Assembly: GCF_905475465.1 (NCBI RefSeq)
Contig: NC_062246.1
Span: forward strand, 8,954,001-9,018,000
Direction of reading: 5' to 3'
Length of the DNA stretch: 64,000 nt
Source: Pieris napi
Lineage: Eukaryota; Arthropoda; Insecta; Lepidoptera; Pieridae
The notes beneath the pieces are model-generated. The model had not been told where the DNA came from and ran no database searches. It saw only the letters and a list, made by a program, of their open reading frames with translations. The position numbers were made by a program, and so were the translations under genes. How positions within the stretch are numbered: the stretch's first letter is position 1; every line of letters begins with the position of its first letter. Positions 23,301 through 33,231 of this stretch are shown in pieces.

Positions 23301-25176
23301 GGGGACACAGTGATGAAGGACGAAGACTACGCTAGCGTAGGTCATGTATGGTCGTATACAGGCCTTGAACCGTGTCATCTTGTGTTTAAGGCACATCTGA
23401 CTTCATTTATGCAGGAGTAAGTAGAGGCATTATTGCGAACGGCGGCTATGTGTTTGCGGAAGCACATGCCGCTATCGAGCGTGACTCCTAGTCATTATAC
23501 ATATTTTTGAGAAAGAAAAGTGTATTACCGTTTAAAATGATATGTTAGCGCGCGTAACGTTCACTCAGCGCCATCTACAGTTGCTTACTAAAGGAAAACT
23601 CTTATTGAATTATTTTTATCGTTACAAATGAAAAATGGTTAATAAAGGTGATATCAGACGGTTCACTCGAATGATTGTTCACTCGAGTGAATGCTTCATT
23701 TTTTTTCATTCTATGTTCACACGGCTTAGACGAAATGATACAGAAATGAACATTCATTGTTCTTTCTTTTAAATATGTCATCGAATGAAGTCGTACGTCT
23801 TGGAATTAGTTTAATTTGTGATCATTTAATCAAATAGTTGACAAAAAAGAAACAAAGAAAACGTCGACGGTGGTGGGTGCGACCATGGATTGAAAGAAGA
23901 AATTTATTAGGAGCTTCCAATACATTGTTGAGAGAACTAGCCGTTGAAGATCCTGATTCATATTGTAATCATCTTCGAATGGACGAAAGTAAATTTGAAG
24001 AAAAGTTAAAAAAAAGTTATAACTTCGTCGACAACGTGATGTCCGTCGGCTACAGGACTCGAAACAAAATGGCCGAATCCGAATGAACGTTCTCTCAGTG
24101 TTCAGACCGTTCATTTCAATTCATTCGGAGTGGGAATGAAAGATACCGGATGCCAATATCCAACACTGTTGGATCGGTTCACTAATGAATTCATTCGGCA
24201 CTCGTGTTTCATTTTTTGTTCAGACATTTCATTTTGAGTGAAATGTACCGAATGAAAGGTGAAAATGAACAAAAAATGAACCGTCTGATATCACCTTTAG
24301 TAGCATGCACTGTAATAAAAGAAAAGTATTTACTTACGAGTAAACATACGGCCCAATATCCTGAATTTTAAGTTTACTAGCTCTACCATCTCGTACGTCC
24401 TCCCAGTTGGTGTAATTGAAGAGATGTACTTTCATTATAGGCCGCACCGTCGGTCTACGCCACATGGAGAATGCGATCGAGTTGTTTCGGATCGCCATAT
24501 TCTGTGATATATGATTCATTTACATTTATTCATCAAGAATGTACTTATTTTTATTTAGAATGTTTAGGTGAATACTCCTCATTTTCAAAAAATCTGGTTA
24601 ATTTAGTTTGTCTGTTTTACACAATATTAGGCATTAAAAAGACATACATACTTTTATCAAACATAATAAAAAAAAATGTTAATGAAATATTAATTATTTG
24701 GACTTAACGACTATTTCTATTTCTATATTTCTCTACATTCGTTTTAGATTAATTTTGGTGTTGTACAAAGAGTGCAGCGGCACTCTGTAACTTCCAAAAC
24801 CGATTGCGATTCTCGAATTTTATTTTGGGAGCTTTATACCACGTATATCCAAGGTTTGTAACTGCAGTGCTTTATTAAAATTGCATCAAAAACGAAGATA
24901 CAGATTGCAGGGTTTTATTGTAAGCAGACTTTCTTAGAATAAGAGTTTCCGTTTTGATTAAAAGGTTTAATTTTTGATTTCATAAAATTCGTTAAAGATA
25001 GATTTAATCTAAATCGTATGTATTTTTAGTTTTGGGGTATTTAAAATACTCCACATTGCTTATACTCTGTCAAATAGTACTTACAGATAAAATAGCATCA
25101 TTGATTGTGTTTGTAAAACAGAAGAATATGGCTCCTATAAGGCTAAGTGCAAATGTTGCCGAAAGAAGTGTCAAAA
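14350..25176 (-). CDS. CD36/class B scavenger receptor, 11 exons
   Basis: Membrane receptor for lipids or lipid-bound ligands, at the cell surface or in lysosomes. Minus-strand exons in transcript order: 25085-25176, 24338-24501, 20082-20220, 19530-19639, 18933-19032, 17897-18024, 16680-16800, 15695-15845, 15239-15389, 14878-14974 and 14350-14556. Every junction is GT-AG and in phase, giving about 486 codons without a stop. Visible features are an N-terminal membrane segment (LSATFALSLIGAIFFCF), the MKVHLFNYTNWEDV block, the PRTVFDDP block and PLLASFPHFYLGDP. The CYC...SCPP...NCT cluster, with two upstream cysteines, supplies the six cysteines of the three family disulfides. A C-terminal membrane segment precedes TRRKK. 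It is not specific enough to name a subfamily. Introns hold several transposons, all outside splice sites. Confidence 0.93.
16115..16200 (-). repeat. RTE-like LINE 3' fragment
   Basis: The segment around GTCTGTTGACGTTCACTGCT and GACATAGGCCTCTACCC resembles a stretch common near the ends of RTE-like LINE copies in moths, read in reverse. It is short and decayed. Assignment is from memory of such repeats and is tentative. Confidence 0.35.
16221..16606. mobile_element. GC-rich inverted-repeat element
   Basis: The ends are imperfect inverted repeats of about 28 bp: AGCTGTCTACATACCGAAGC at the left, and AGCTGTTTACACACCGCAGC at the right when reverse complemented. The interior is strikingly GC-rich near both ends (CCGCCGGCC and similar) in an otherwise AT-rich intron of the CD36-family gene. 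It encodes no protein. No clear target duplication was found. Confidence 0.5.
17026..17240. repeat. hAT-like MITE fragment
   Basis: It starts with CAGTGGCGCTTCAACCTTTT, a typical hAT-like terminus. A diverged second copy of the start occurs at 32910-32960 (CAGTGGCGGTAATCTTTTTA). The opposite end is unclear. Non-coding. Confidence 0.35.
17378..17605 (-). repeat. tRNA-derived SINE
   Basis: Read on the minus strand it begins with a tRNA-like head: A box TGGCTTAGTGGC (17587-17598) and B box GGTTCGACAACC (17543-17554). A body with TGAAGGAAAACATCC and a tail ending in CTACTTGCCTATTAGATTGG follow. The copies at 28175-28365 and 32979-33200 share head and body. The layout matches lepidopteran SINEs of the HE1 type; the name is an inference. 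Confidence 0.75.
18168..18262 (+). repeat. dispersed repeat family, copy 1 of 4
   Basis: Contains GCTTTCCTCGCT, AATAAATATCGCAATACAGC and GAGGAAATGCTGCCATT, found again at 27326-27425 in the same orientation and at 30538-30655 and 31826-31925 inverted. Family unknown; possibly the 3' end of a LINE. Confidence 0.55.
19727..19905 (+). repeat. CR1-like LINE 3' fragment
   Basis: It contains CTCAAAGGCCGGCAACGCAT and GTCCATGGGCTGCGATGACT, which parallel the C-terminal coding end of the CR1-like copy at 54491-55200 (KGRQRTREP...HGRRYHLTSG). It is truncated and interrupted by stops. Confidence 0.6.
20688..21104 (+). pseudogene. pogo/Tigger transposase C-terminal fragment
   Basis: The 138-codon frame contains AWYLVSDVTVKNCFKKAGFW, the conserved end of the Tigger/jerky-type transposase fold, followed by an acidic tail. 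The DDE catalytic region and CENP-B-like DNA-binding domains are absent, so it cannot be an active transposase. The apparent start methionine is not the ancestral one. Confidence 0.75.
21419..21584. mobile_element. MITE with TAA duplication, nested in pogo element
   Basis: A near-perfect palindrome: AGGCCGATTTACATTATCTT at the left and its inverse at the right, about 45 bp of paired end sequence each side. TAA flanks both ends, the duplication size of Harbinger elements. The interior contains CTTTAG/CTAAAG words. Inserted in the right end of the pogo-type element, so it is younger than that element. Confidence 0.75.
21719..21961. mobile_element. MITE, inverted ends AGGGTCTSTTTCACAATGTA
   Basis: The left end AGGGTCTCTTTCACAATGTA and the right end, reverse complemented, AGGGTCTGTTTCACAATGTA pair over about 27 bp. 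TA or TAA flanks both sides. Non-coding, 243 bp. Lies 80 bp from the pogo-type element in the same intron. Confidence 0.7.
22815..23500. other. GC-rich unclassified insertion
   Basis: About 700 bp with much higher GC than the flanking intron and abrupt edges, including GGGCCGCCTTGGGGTGGGTG and GATCCAGATCCGTCAGAACG. No protein family is recognised on either strand. The composition fits the 5' region of a retrotransposon. Both ends are uncertain. Confidence 0.35.
23643..24299. mobile_element. Harbinger-derived non-autonomous element
   Basis: Perfect 23-bp inverted ends of which the first 20 bases read TAAAGGTGATATCAGACGGT. The adjoining sequence is rich in TGAATG/CATTCA words. The interior holds a fragment of a Harbinger transposase (next entry). 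I could not identify a clean three-base target duplication. It lies 38 bases from the CD36-gene exon at 24338-24501. Confidence 0.75.
23838..24086 (+). pseudogene. PIF/Harbinger transposase N-terminal fragment
   Basis: The frame reads RRRWWVRPWIERRNLLGASN, then LLRELAVEDPDSYCNHLRMD and FEEKLKK. This matches the conserved entry segment of Harbinger/HARBI1-type transposases (RRFWVRPW...RR...G....L..EL..ED...F.N..RM....F..LL). The DDE catalytic part is missing, so this is an internally deleted copy relying on enzyme supplied elsewhere. Confidence 0.8.
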
Positions 25177-25880
25177 CTGAAAAAAAAACAATAATTAAAA
25201 TAGCAATAATTTCCCAAACTATATTTTGGAATCGTGATTGTTTTAAACAGTGCCAATTTAACAACTATCCAGCGCTGCCAGCACTTCTTTTTTGGGAATG
25301 GAATATTGCTTTTAGCCTTGACAGCTCAGGCGGGCCAGCACTGGAAATTTGTATTAGTTTTATAGAGTAGCCCCAATTGGACATATAGTATCTCCTTCAA
25401 AACTATTATAAGTAGTAGAATGATTTCTATTTGTCTTTTTAGAGTTAGTTGTTAATAAATTAAATCAATGTTGCATACACATTCTATTTTTATTAAACTT
25501 TAATGAAGTATTAAAATTACAACAAAAACGTGTTTATATGTTTAAAATAGCAATAACATACATTGTATTATTATTCTCAAATTATGAATTCTCCTTTACT
25601 GATTTATCGAATCCTCGTAACGATACATTTACGTCTTCAAGGCCTTATCAGCAACAAGGTATGAGTTTAAGACAGTGCGCAGAATTTATAATCAATACGT
25701 ACCTTCTCAGAACTAGGACTCTTGGTCCCGGCACTTCGTAGCTAAATAGTATAATTTTTATATGGTTTAGTAGCTTTCTTTGGTTTAGGGATACGTAAGA
25801 ATGATTTTTGATTCATATATCTTGTCATGTTTCAGTTTGCCTCAAGTTGGTACGATGGCTCCACAAAGACATCACAATCA

Positions 25881-26065
25881 GCCTTTGCGATACTGTAAGT
25901 CACTTTTCGAACTCACACAGCGGTTTTCACAGCAGCCGTCGCGCTCAAATCAGTCGTAAAGCAGTCATTTTACGATTTGTCATTCTGATAAACAATAAAC
26001 TACAAGGTCCTTCCTTATCAGAATGCCAAATCGAGTTCGAAAAGTGAGTTACAGAATCGCAAGGC
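25881..26065. mobile_element. palindromic MITE family, copy 1 of 4
   Basis: Inverted ends based on GCCTTGCGATTCTGTAACTC and continuing ACTTTTCGAACTC. Interior words are AGCGGTTTTC, CGCGCTCAAATCAGTCG, GCAGTCATTTTACGATTTG and CATTCTGATAA. Other copies are at 34634-34801, 61329-61513 and 63591-63764. Similar lengths (168-185 bp) suggest one recently active family. Confidence 0.82.
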
Positions 26066-26799
26066 AGGAGTTCTATTACGAAAAACGAACGCTGAAGTTT
26101 CGGACCGAAACTAAAGAACTATTTCGAATATGACGAAATTGCATAATGAAAAAAGACAAAACAAAATGTCTAATGGTGAACTTCGGGAATAGGAAAATGT
26201 ACGTTCCGTCAACAGAAACTTCGTATTTAGTTTTTTGTAAAACAATTTTACTTTCAAACTACCATCATTCTTAAAGAATTATTGTGCTCACATAATCATT
26301 GTTTACGTTCAATCGAACTGGCTAACCTTGTTAAAATTTATGTAAATATGTTCCTCCAAAAAATGGTTGTAAACGCATATATTTGGAAGTAGGTAAAAAT
26401 AACAATAAATATGTATATATATATTCAGGTCCCATTGAACAAAATGAATACTAACATTTTCTTTTTTGTCCGTTTCACGCGAATATTCCTATATTCAATC
26501 GTATTCTAATTGCATTTTCCGTAAACAATTAAAAATATTATTTTCTAAAAATATCTGTGCGATAATATGAATGACCCAACCAATGTTTTGATATTATTAT
26601 CGAAGCTACTATGTCTTATCTAGACTATACAATACTTATCTCAAAGCAGTTATAAACAAAAAATTAATATTATCTGGTCATTATGAGCTTTTACGATACA
26701 TTTGACCATGATAAATTTTGTATTGAATAGTGTTCATGTGCGGTTTATTTCTGGTTTTTATATAATATTCGTTAATTGTTTTGTACAAGTTGTCTGATG

Positions 26800-27083
26800 C
26801 AGTGATGCCAACTTCTACAAAATGTTCCCCCTAAATATCGATTAAAACCCGGTTGTGTTCGAGGCCTTATATAAATTGTATAGATAGATTCTTGCAATTT
26901 ATTTAAGATAAAGTAAATAAATTTCTTGAATAAAGTACCCCCTAAAATCACTCTAAATAAATATACCCCTCCCCCCATATAGTCTAAATAAATCACTGTA
27001 AATATATATGTATAGGGGTTACATTTATTTAGACTTGATTTAAAATAATTACAAATAAATTTGGAAACAAGTCGGCATCACTG
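26800..27083. mobile_element. hAT-type MITE with 8-bp duplication
   Basis: The ends are CAGTGATGCCAACTT and, inverted, CAGTGATGCCGACTT. Both sides carry the identical 8-bp flank GTCTGATG (26792-26799 and 27084-27091), the hallmark of hAT insertions. Length 284 bp, AT-rich, non-coding. The intact duplication points to a fairly recent insertion. It lies in the long first intron proposed for the CD36-family gene. Confidence 0.88.
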
Positions 27084-27325
27084 GTCTGATGGAGACGGTG
27101 CTACGGATTGAACCACTTTAAAATAATGGGGTCCGTTGATAGATGACATACAAGCAAAATAAGAAATATCGGTTACTAGGTGACGAAACATTTAAGTAGT
27201 TGAATTTATAATCATTATTTTTTAATATAACTTAGAACATCTAAGACTTAGTAGACGCAATTCGTGACGTTATCAATTTTACTACTACTACTACTTATAA
27301 CTAAATTAAAGATTTAAGTTGGCGC

Positions 27326-27425
27326 CTGGTACAGGCCCCCATAGCTGGTGCTTTCCTCGCTAATCGAATAAATATAACAATACAGCGAGGTAATTCTGCC
27401 ATTAAACGTACACTGCCACAGGGAC
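27326..27425 (+). repeat. dispersed repeat family, copy 2 of 4
   Basis: It shares TGGTGCTTTCCTCGCT, AACAATACAGCGAGG and TTCTGCCATTAAACGTACA with the copy at 18168-18262. It continues further on the left, with GGCGCCTGGTACAGG, matching inverted sequence at 30640-30655. Confidence 0.55.
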
Positions 27426-28174
27426 CAAACTTTTTAAACTTGTTCTAATTTTATACTTATAAATTTTTGAGTATTATTACTGTGTATATTGAAATAAATT
27501 AGAGATAAATTAAAGAATATTGTAAGTAACGTATCTGTCTAAATAAAGTATAGATCTTTTAAAGCCATTGTTTGATTATATTATATTATGACTCTATGAG
27601 TATCACGTGCGTATATTTCAACATAACTTTATATTGCCTTACATTTATAATATTTATTTAAGAATCGAAATCACGTATTAATGATATAACAAATAAGGGA
27701 ATTAAAATTTATTGTAATCAAACATACTCAACAAATAAAGCCGTACCAGACCGATCCAAATGCTAGCAAAGATCGCGAGTGTTGACGTAATGTGAAGTTC
27801 GCTCATAGGCCCATAATAGACCAGCTGAGACTCGTATGGGTACACCGTTATTTTGATAAAAGTTTAATAAAATCTCGCGGGGTAGGTTTTTGGCGATTAT
27901 CTCGATTTCTTTAGTGAGGATAAGTAGCACTTTGAGCACAGAGTTTTAAAATTTGAATGTTCACATAAAATACGCGTGTGAAATATTATAATGAATGTGT
28001 CATTAGTCGAGACGCCAAAAAAAAATTAAGGGACTGGGAAAGATAATAATATACAAAAAGCGCTACAACCTTTAGCTTTTTATAATAAAAAACATAGTTT
28101 TGTTTATTAATATCAAAAATCTGAGACCCAAAAGAGATTTCTGTGTGTTTCGTGATCAATTGTTTTTTTGTAAC

Positions 28175-28365
28175 AGTAGGTAGGTGGTAAGCCTTCTCTG
28201 CCTGACTCGAGTCACTTGGAATGCCGGTATTTCACGGTGTTTTCCTTCAACGTACGAGCGAGTGTTAAACGCACATAGACACAAAGTCCATTGGTGCACT
28301 ACCAGGGATAGATCCTACGACCTCAGGAATAACAGTCGCATGCTGAAGCCACTACCAACCTTACA
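28175..28365 (-). repeat. tRNA-derived SINE
   Basis: Minus-strand copy of the SINE at 17378-17605. The tRNA-like head is at the right, with an A-box-like GTAGTGGCTTCAGCATGC. The TTGAAGGAAAACACCG body block follows, and the left end is truncated. Diverged by several percent from the other copies. Confidence 0.7.
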
Positions 28366-28379
28366 AGAGAGTCCTACAT

Positions 28380-30100
28380 TATAATTTTTCTCTTAGACAT
28401 AATAAACGTAATTAGTTCGAAGTTTAAGTAAATGTATGAGAGCCAATATTGATTTAAGAATCGCGATTTTAAGAAAACTAATTAGTGATTTGTGTTTATA
28501 AATTGACGTCACCTAATCACGTGTTTAAAGATAACCCTCAGTTTCAATGTATAAAAAGCTAATGACCCTTGTGTAATGTTTAAAAGATCCTTTAGGATTT
28601 TTTAAGGCGGTTAAAAAGTGGGATTTTTCATGTATTATTTAACAACGAAGGCTTTAACAATCCCTGAATTACAACGTACACGATTTTTTATATTAAGGGC
28701 TCGCAAGTGCCTTGCCGGCCTATAAAGAATTGGTACGATTTTTTCTATAAGGACCCTAAGTCGAATATAAATAAATGAAAATTTAACATTCATAGGGAGA
28801 ATGTATCTAAAAATATCAGATCTTTGGGTGAAGAAATTTTAAAAACTACATCACTTTATATGTTTGTAAAGAGTTAGGCCGGGATCACGATCGCATTAGG
28901 TACAACAAAAGTGTGTGGTTTTTAATTATTTTTGTTTTAAATAAATTAATGTCGCAATAGAATAATATTAATGAACATATTAATCATATCAATCAAGTAT
29001 ACAGTATTATATATATTTGAATAAAACTCGATGTTAAAAAGAATAAGGGGACAAAAGATATATTCAATTTACAGGATTCATAGTATTATTTCCTACTGTA
29101 TCTAGTCAATATAACAGACATAGCGGTTTTTCAAACTCGTGTGCAATCGCTATCTAAGGTCAAAGGTCAGAAAACAGCAGGAAACGCCAACAAAGTAATA
29201 ATAATTTTGATTGTTAACCAAAATTTAATTAATATCGAAAAACTAGAAATACTATTTTAAGTAACGTGGTTTTATTATTATAAAATAAAAACTTCGTTTC
29301 GCCTTTACATGATTTTTAGCTACATACCAACATATTGAATATTTTGCTATGCACCCCAATAGGGTATTGTTGTCTCTATGGAGACTGTTCGCTTTTCCGC
29401 AATAAAAACCTAAGTACTAAATAAAACATTTATTTTATAATTTCCAATTTTTCTCTGCATAAAATCCTTTCTCAGAGTTCAAGGAATAGTCATTAGGAAT
29501 AAACATATTTTTATTTATACATATAGATTAGAATTATGTCATAAGTTAACCATTTAGACTAATTATTTCCCCGTATTTGTCTGCTTTGGAATTTTCGCTC
29601 AGTTAACAAAAAATCTTTATTTATAATGCTAACGCAATGTGTCAACGAAAACGTCTTTTAGCATTTACAGGATATTTGCGGAAAATTTAAACCAAATTTG
29701 TTAGTTTGTATAGAATAGATCTGGAAAAATATTCCGCAAAGGTTTCTATTCTAAAGCTAAAAAAGATTGGTCGTATATTATGAACAGTTTTTGTTCTGTT
29801 TTTTTATAATCCTCTTGTCTACTCGTAATACTCTACTATTAAACATGTCTGAAAAGGTATCCATTTGAAGCTAATTATTTTAAGTCACGCGACAATTACA
29901 AAGAAATAAAATTACTATGACATTGGCATTGATAGTTCTTGAGACAAAAAAATATTTATAAAGGTTTTGTGTATATGGTCAACAACTTATTAATTTGTGT
30001 TAAAAATAGAACAACAAATTCGACTCAAACTGTTTCTCTAATATAGTAAAAAGAACATCAATATTTTATGTACTTTTTCGCGATATTTATTTAGTTAAAT
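28380..30100. other. AT-rich intron or intergenic DNA
   Basis: No exon is recognised. It includes a short inverted CR1-like remnant at about 28690-28755 (GGCCTATAAAGAATTGGTAC) and a repeat at 29370-29495 that recurs at 34325-34415 (TTTTCC-GAATAAA...CTCAGAGTTCAAGG-type words). If the proposed first exon of the CD36-family gene is correct, this is part of its first intron. Confidence 0.4.
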
Positions 30101-30104
30101 CAAC

Positions 30105-30345
30105 TTTTTTAAGCGCCTATTATGTACTTTTTATTAAGCCAATTAGTATCAATTTTCATTTTAATATTTTTAAATTAAAAAAATTACTAGTAAAACCTAA
30201 ATTGGAAGTGTAATATTTTGACTATTTTTTGTATAATTTCTGTTCACCGTAATTGTCATGTATTTTAGAAAATATAGATATACTAAAAAATGTATCATAT
30301 ATATGATGTGGTGTACTTAATTATATAAATAAAAGTTTGATAAAT
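30105..30345 (+). repeat. dispersed repeat, copy 2 of 2
   Basis: Parallel to 3110-3305 over ATTACTAGTAAA, AAATTGGAAGTGTAATATTT and GTAATTGTCATGTATTTTAG, ending near AATAAA. Probably the untranslated 3' end of an unidentified retroelement. Confidence 0.55.
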
Positions 30346-30537
30346 ACTACTAAGGATTTAAGACCGCTAAAGTTTGCGATTGTTTAAGTCTAGTCCTTTT
30401 ATCTATGACATGTAAGTGTATGTATTTATTTACACACAAATATTCATATAGGAAAAGCGTTATGAACGTTAAAACACACACATAGAAATAATACGTGGTT
30501 TAAAATGGAAAAATAGAAAACTAAAAAAAAAAAAGTT

Positions 30538-30655
30538 TGGTTCCTGTGGTAATGGACCTTTTATGGCAGCAATTCCTCACTGTATTGCGATACTTATTCG
30601 TTGAAAGCACCAGCTCTGGTGTCACCGGTACTATATACCAGGCGACAACTTAAAT
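30538..30655 (-). repeat. dispersed repeat family, copy 3 of 4
   Basis: Inverted relative to 18168-18262. It shares TATTGCGATACTTATTCGTT and AAAGCACCAGCTC followed by a TACTATATACCAGGCG end. A 75-codon minus-strand frame overlaps it and has no family resemblance. Confidence 0.55.
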
Positions 30656-31556
30656 CTTTTATTAGCACCTGTGCACTTGAACCCCACGACCAAAAGTCTC
30701 TTATATTTTCCGCCTGCTTCTCCGGCTTGAATACTAGTTATTTCTGGAAATAAATTCCTAAACCTTTGTTGACCAGTTTGAGGCCTCGACTTGTTTGTAA
30801 CAAAAAAAAGGGTGCGTGTACTTATATACGCGCGTAAGAAGTTATACTTCTTTGGCATTATTAAAAATAGTTTTTGATTGCATGCAAATAATTAATTACA
30901 ATTTAATAATCAAAGACTGGAAAAGGAGTAATTATAGTCAATAAAGTTCAGTTTACATTTGAAAAATTAAATAAATAAATATTTATTATTATTCTCTTAC
31001 ATTAAGTGTAACATAAATTATATTATTATTCGAATGTTGTTTTTAAATTATGTCCAATGCCGTAGCATGTTCCGTGGGCAACTTCATTCTGTTAATTTTG
31101 TGTCACGGTGCGCGCGCATCGTAAAATTTCACTCTCATCAATTTTTCATAACGCGCCTAAAGAAGTATAACATCAAAAATGTTTATTTATAATGCTATGT
31201 CACCTTTAGTTACTTTTAAAGAAAATTCAATAGCTGATTAATATTTATGAAGTCCTGTAACCTTTATACACATCAGTCACGTGGCACAATTTCGTCGGGG
31301 ACTGTTGATTAAAAAATATGTGTATTTGTGTCATTTAAGAATGATAATTAACACGTGGATATTTGTGTTTACAAGCATTGAACGTCATATGGTGCGACGC
31401 CATTTTGCGTAAAAATTTGGTGGATTTATTATTGTTTTATGAATTTTTATAGCCTGAGCTGACATAATTAAAAATGTCAATTAATCTACGTTTTATAGTC
31501 ACTAATAAATAATCTGTGCTTTCTATCTATCTTTCTGTGCAGTACTAACAAAATGA

Positions 31557-31620
31557 GCAGTGTTGGATCAGTGGCTTCAGCGTGTGACTCTTATCCCTGA
31601 GATCGTAGGTTCACATTTAC
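31557..31620 (+). repeat. SINE head fragment
   Basis: Only the tRNA-like head of the SINE remains: AGCAGTGTTGGATCAGTGGC (A box region), then TGTGACTCTTATCCCTGAGA and a broken B box GTAGGTTCAC. Not a functional tRNA: no acceptor stem partner is present. Confidence 0.6.
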
Positions 31621-31825
31621 ACGTCTTCACACTTAAAAAATCTATTATCGCCATAGGAACGCAAAGTGTGCGTTTTTAAAGCCCGAAAATTTCATTCTAA
31701 ACTATTCGGGGTAATATTAATTTATTAGTAATCATAACAATCAAATATACATTATTTACAATTTTCTTAACCTACATAGTAATAATAAAAATAATTAAAA
31801 ATAAAAATAAATCTAAAAAGTGTGG

Positions 31826-31925
31826 TCCTTATGGGAGTGTACCATTACTTCTGGCAGCATTTTCTCGCTTCGCGATACTTATTCGTTGAGCGAGGAAAGC
31901 ACCAGCTCAGGAGACACCGGTACTT
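31826..31925 (-). repeat. dispersed repeat family, copy 4 of 4
   Basis: Inverted copy with GGCAGCATTTTCTCGCTTCG, CGATACTTATTCGTTGAGCG and AGGAAAGCACCAGCTC, ending ACCGGTAC. The best preserved of the four. It ends about 50 bases downstream of the proposed first CD36-family exon. Confidence 0.6.
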
Positions 31926-31976
31926 AATTCGGTGTTAAAATTAAATATCTTTCCGATTGCGGCCTTTGTTACTCAC

Positions 31977-32205
31977 ATAAATAATATCTCCTGTCCATCT
32001 GCTGACCCCAACACAAAACAGACCATTGCTTTTTGATACCCGTACATGTAAATTGGGCTCTTCCACAGCCCACGCACCCTTGAAGCACAGTGTCCTCACG
32101 AATTAAGATTTTTCCATTACTAGGAGATATAATCACCACTTTATTGTCATCTTTTGGTAGAATTAATGATGAAGATGTTGTTTTATCTAATACTTCGTGA
32201 TCCAT
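31977..32205 (-). CDS. probable first coding exon of the CD36-family gene
   Basis: An open stretch of 76 codons starts at an ATG with a good insect context (GTCAAAATGG) and runs to a GTGAGT donor. One base is left over, exactly what the exon at 25085-25176 needs (it starts with two bases of a split codon). Joining them gives RRYYLF followed directly by the first membrane segment, and a complete frame of 562 residues. The encoded 76-residue cytosolic tail has cysteines at 44, 47, 54 and 65, in a GCVGC...C...C pattern. Long tails are unusual in this family. It could instead belong to another gene. An AG at 32255-32256 may mark an upstream noncoding exon, and the intron would be 6.8 kb. Confidence 0.55.
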
Positions 32206-32806
32206 TTTGACGTGGAACCGCGGCGGCGGTTGGGCGATGACTGGGGTCAAAATCTGTGTTATCAGCACGTTGAGGTTATCAAAGTATGGTGTAGATGTTT
32301 AGGGTCAAAATTTATATGATACTGTTATGCTTAAAGATAATTAGACGATTTTTTTATTAGGTTCTATGGAGGTTTATGTATATGTTATATCAAATTGGAA
32401 TTGTAAGTAGACTAACAGTTAGACAGCCCTGTACACACGTCTTAATACAAAACAAAACTGTAATTATAAATGCTGTTTTAAAAAAACACAGGCAAATTTC
32501 ATCAAAAGCGGTCCAACCGTTTATGAGGAAACAGAAGATTTATATTGTATAATAAAGTTTCTTCTTCTTCTTTATATGATACTAATACTGTGTTTACACA
32601 TATTTTACACGTCATAAGTATATTTAACACACAAATTTCATCAAAACGCACAGAAGATTAATATATTTATAACATCCAATAAATATTAATGGATGGAACT
32701 AAGGCATCAGATGCAAAATTAAACCATAAAATATTGTTCCATAATCACGAGACACTCTTATGCTTCTCTTTTGGCCTTTTTTAAGGCCATCTACCTACAA
32801 AGGAAG

Positions 32807-32832
32807 ATGGATCGGTTTCGAAACCGATCCAT
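32807..32832. repeat. perfect 26-bp palindrome
   Basis: A perfect palindrome centred between 32819 and 32820, with half-site ATGGATCGGTTTC. No spacer separates the halves. It could be a dimeric protein-binding site, a cruciform, or the scar of a small element. Single-copy in the window. Confidence 0.6.
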
Positions 32833-32978
32833 TCATTCACATCCACACATTACTTGAAGGTTTTACGTATTTAGTAACTGTAATCAGCCAAAATAAAATA
32901 ATAATAATACCAGTGGCGGTAATCTTTTTAGGTCTGGGCCTCAGATTTCTGTATCTGTTTCATAATCAATCAATCAGT

Positions 32979-33200
32979 CAATCTAATAGGCAAGTAGGTG
33001 ATCAGTCTCCTGTGCCTGAAACACGCTGTCGACTCTTTGGGTCTAAGGCAAGCTAGATTCGTCACAATGTTTTCCTTCACCGTTCGAGCGAATGCATAAT
33101 GCGCACATATACAGAAAGTATAATGGTGCGCAGCCGGGGTTCGAACCTACGACCTCAGGGATGAGAGTCGCACGCTAAAGCCACTAGGCCAACACTGCTC
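32979..33200 (-). repeat. tRNA-derived SINE, best preserved copy
   Basis: On the minus strand: A box TGGCCTAGTGGC, B box GGTTCGAACCC, then a GGTGAAGGAAAACATTG body block and a tail of CTATTAGATTGACTGATTGA. The near-consensus pol III promoter boxes suggest a relatively recent copy. The tail runs into a short GATT-type repeat. Confidence 0.8.
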
Positions 33201-33231
33201 TCAGCCAAATTATATTTCATTATAAAACTTA

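Noticed and set aside
25177..25264. Start of the CD36-family protein at the ATG at 25264, reading through into 25176
   Set aside because: The extra codons cross a strong T-rich acceptor ending in AG at 25177-25178, and the phase fits the exon at 31977-32205. Kept only as the alternative start.
30631..30858. 75-codon minus-strand frame
   Set aside because: It overlaps a dispersed repeat and resembles no protein.
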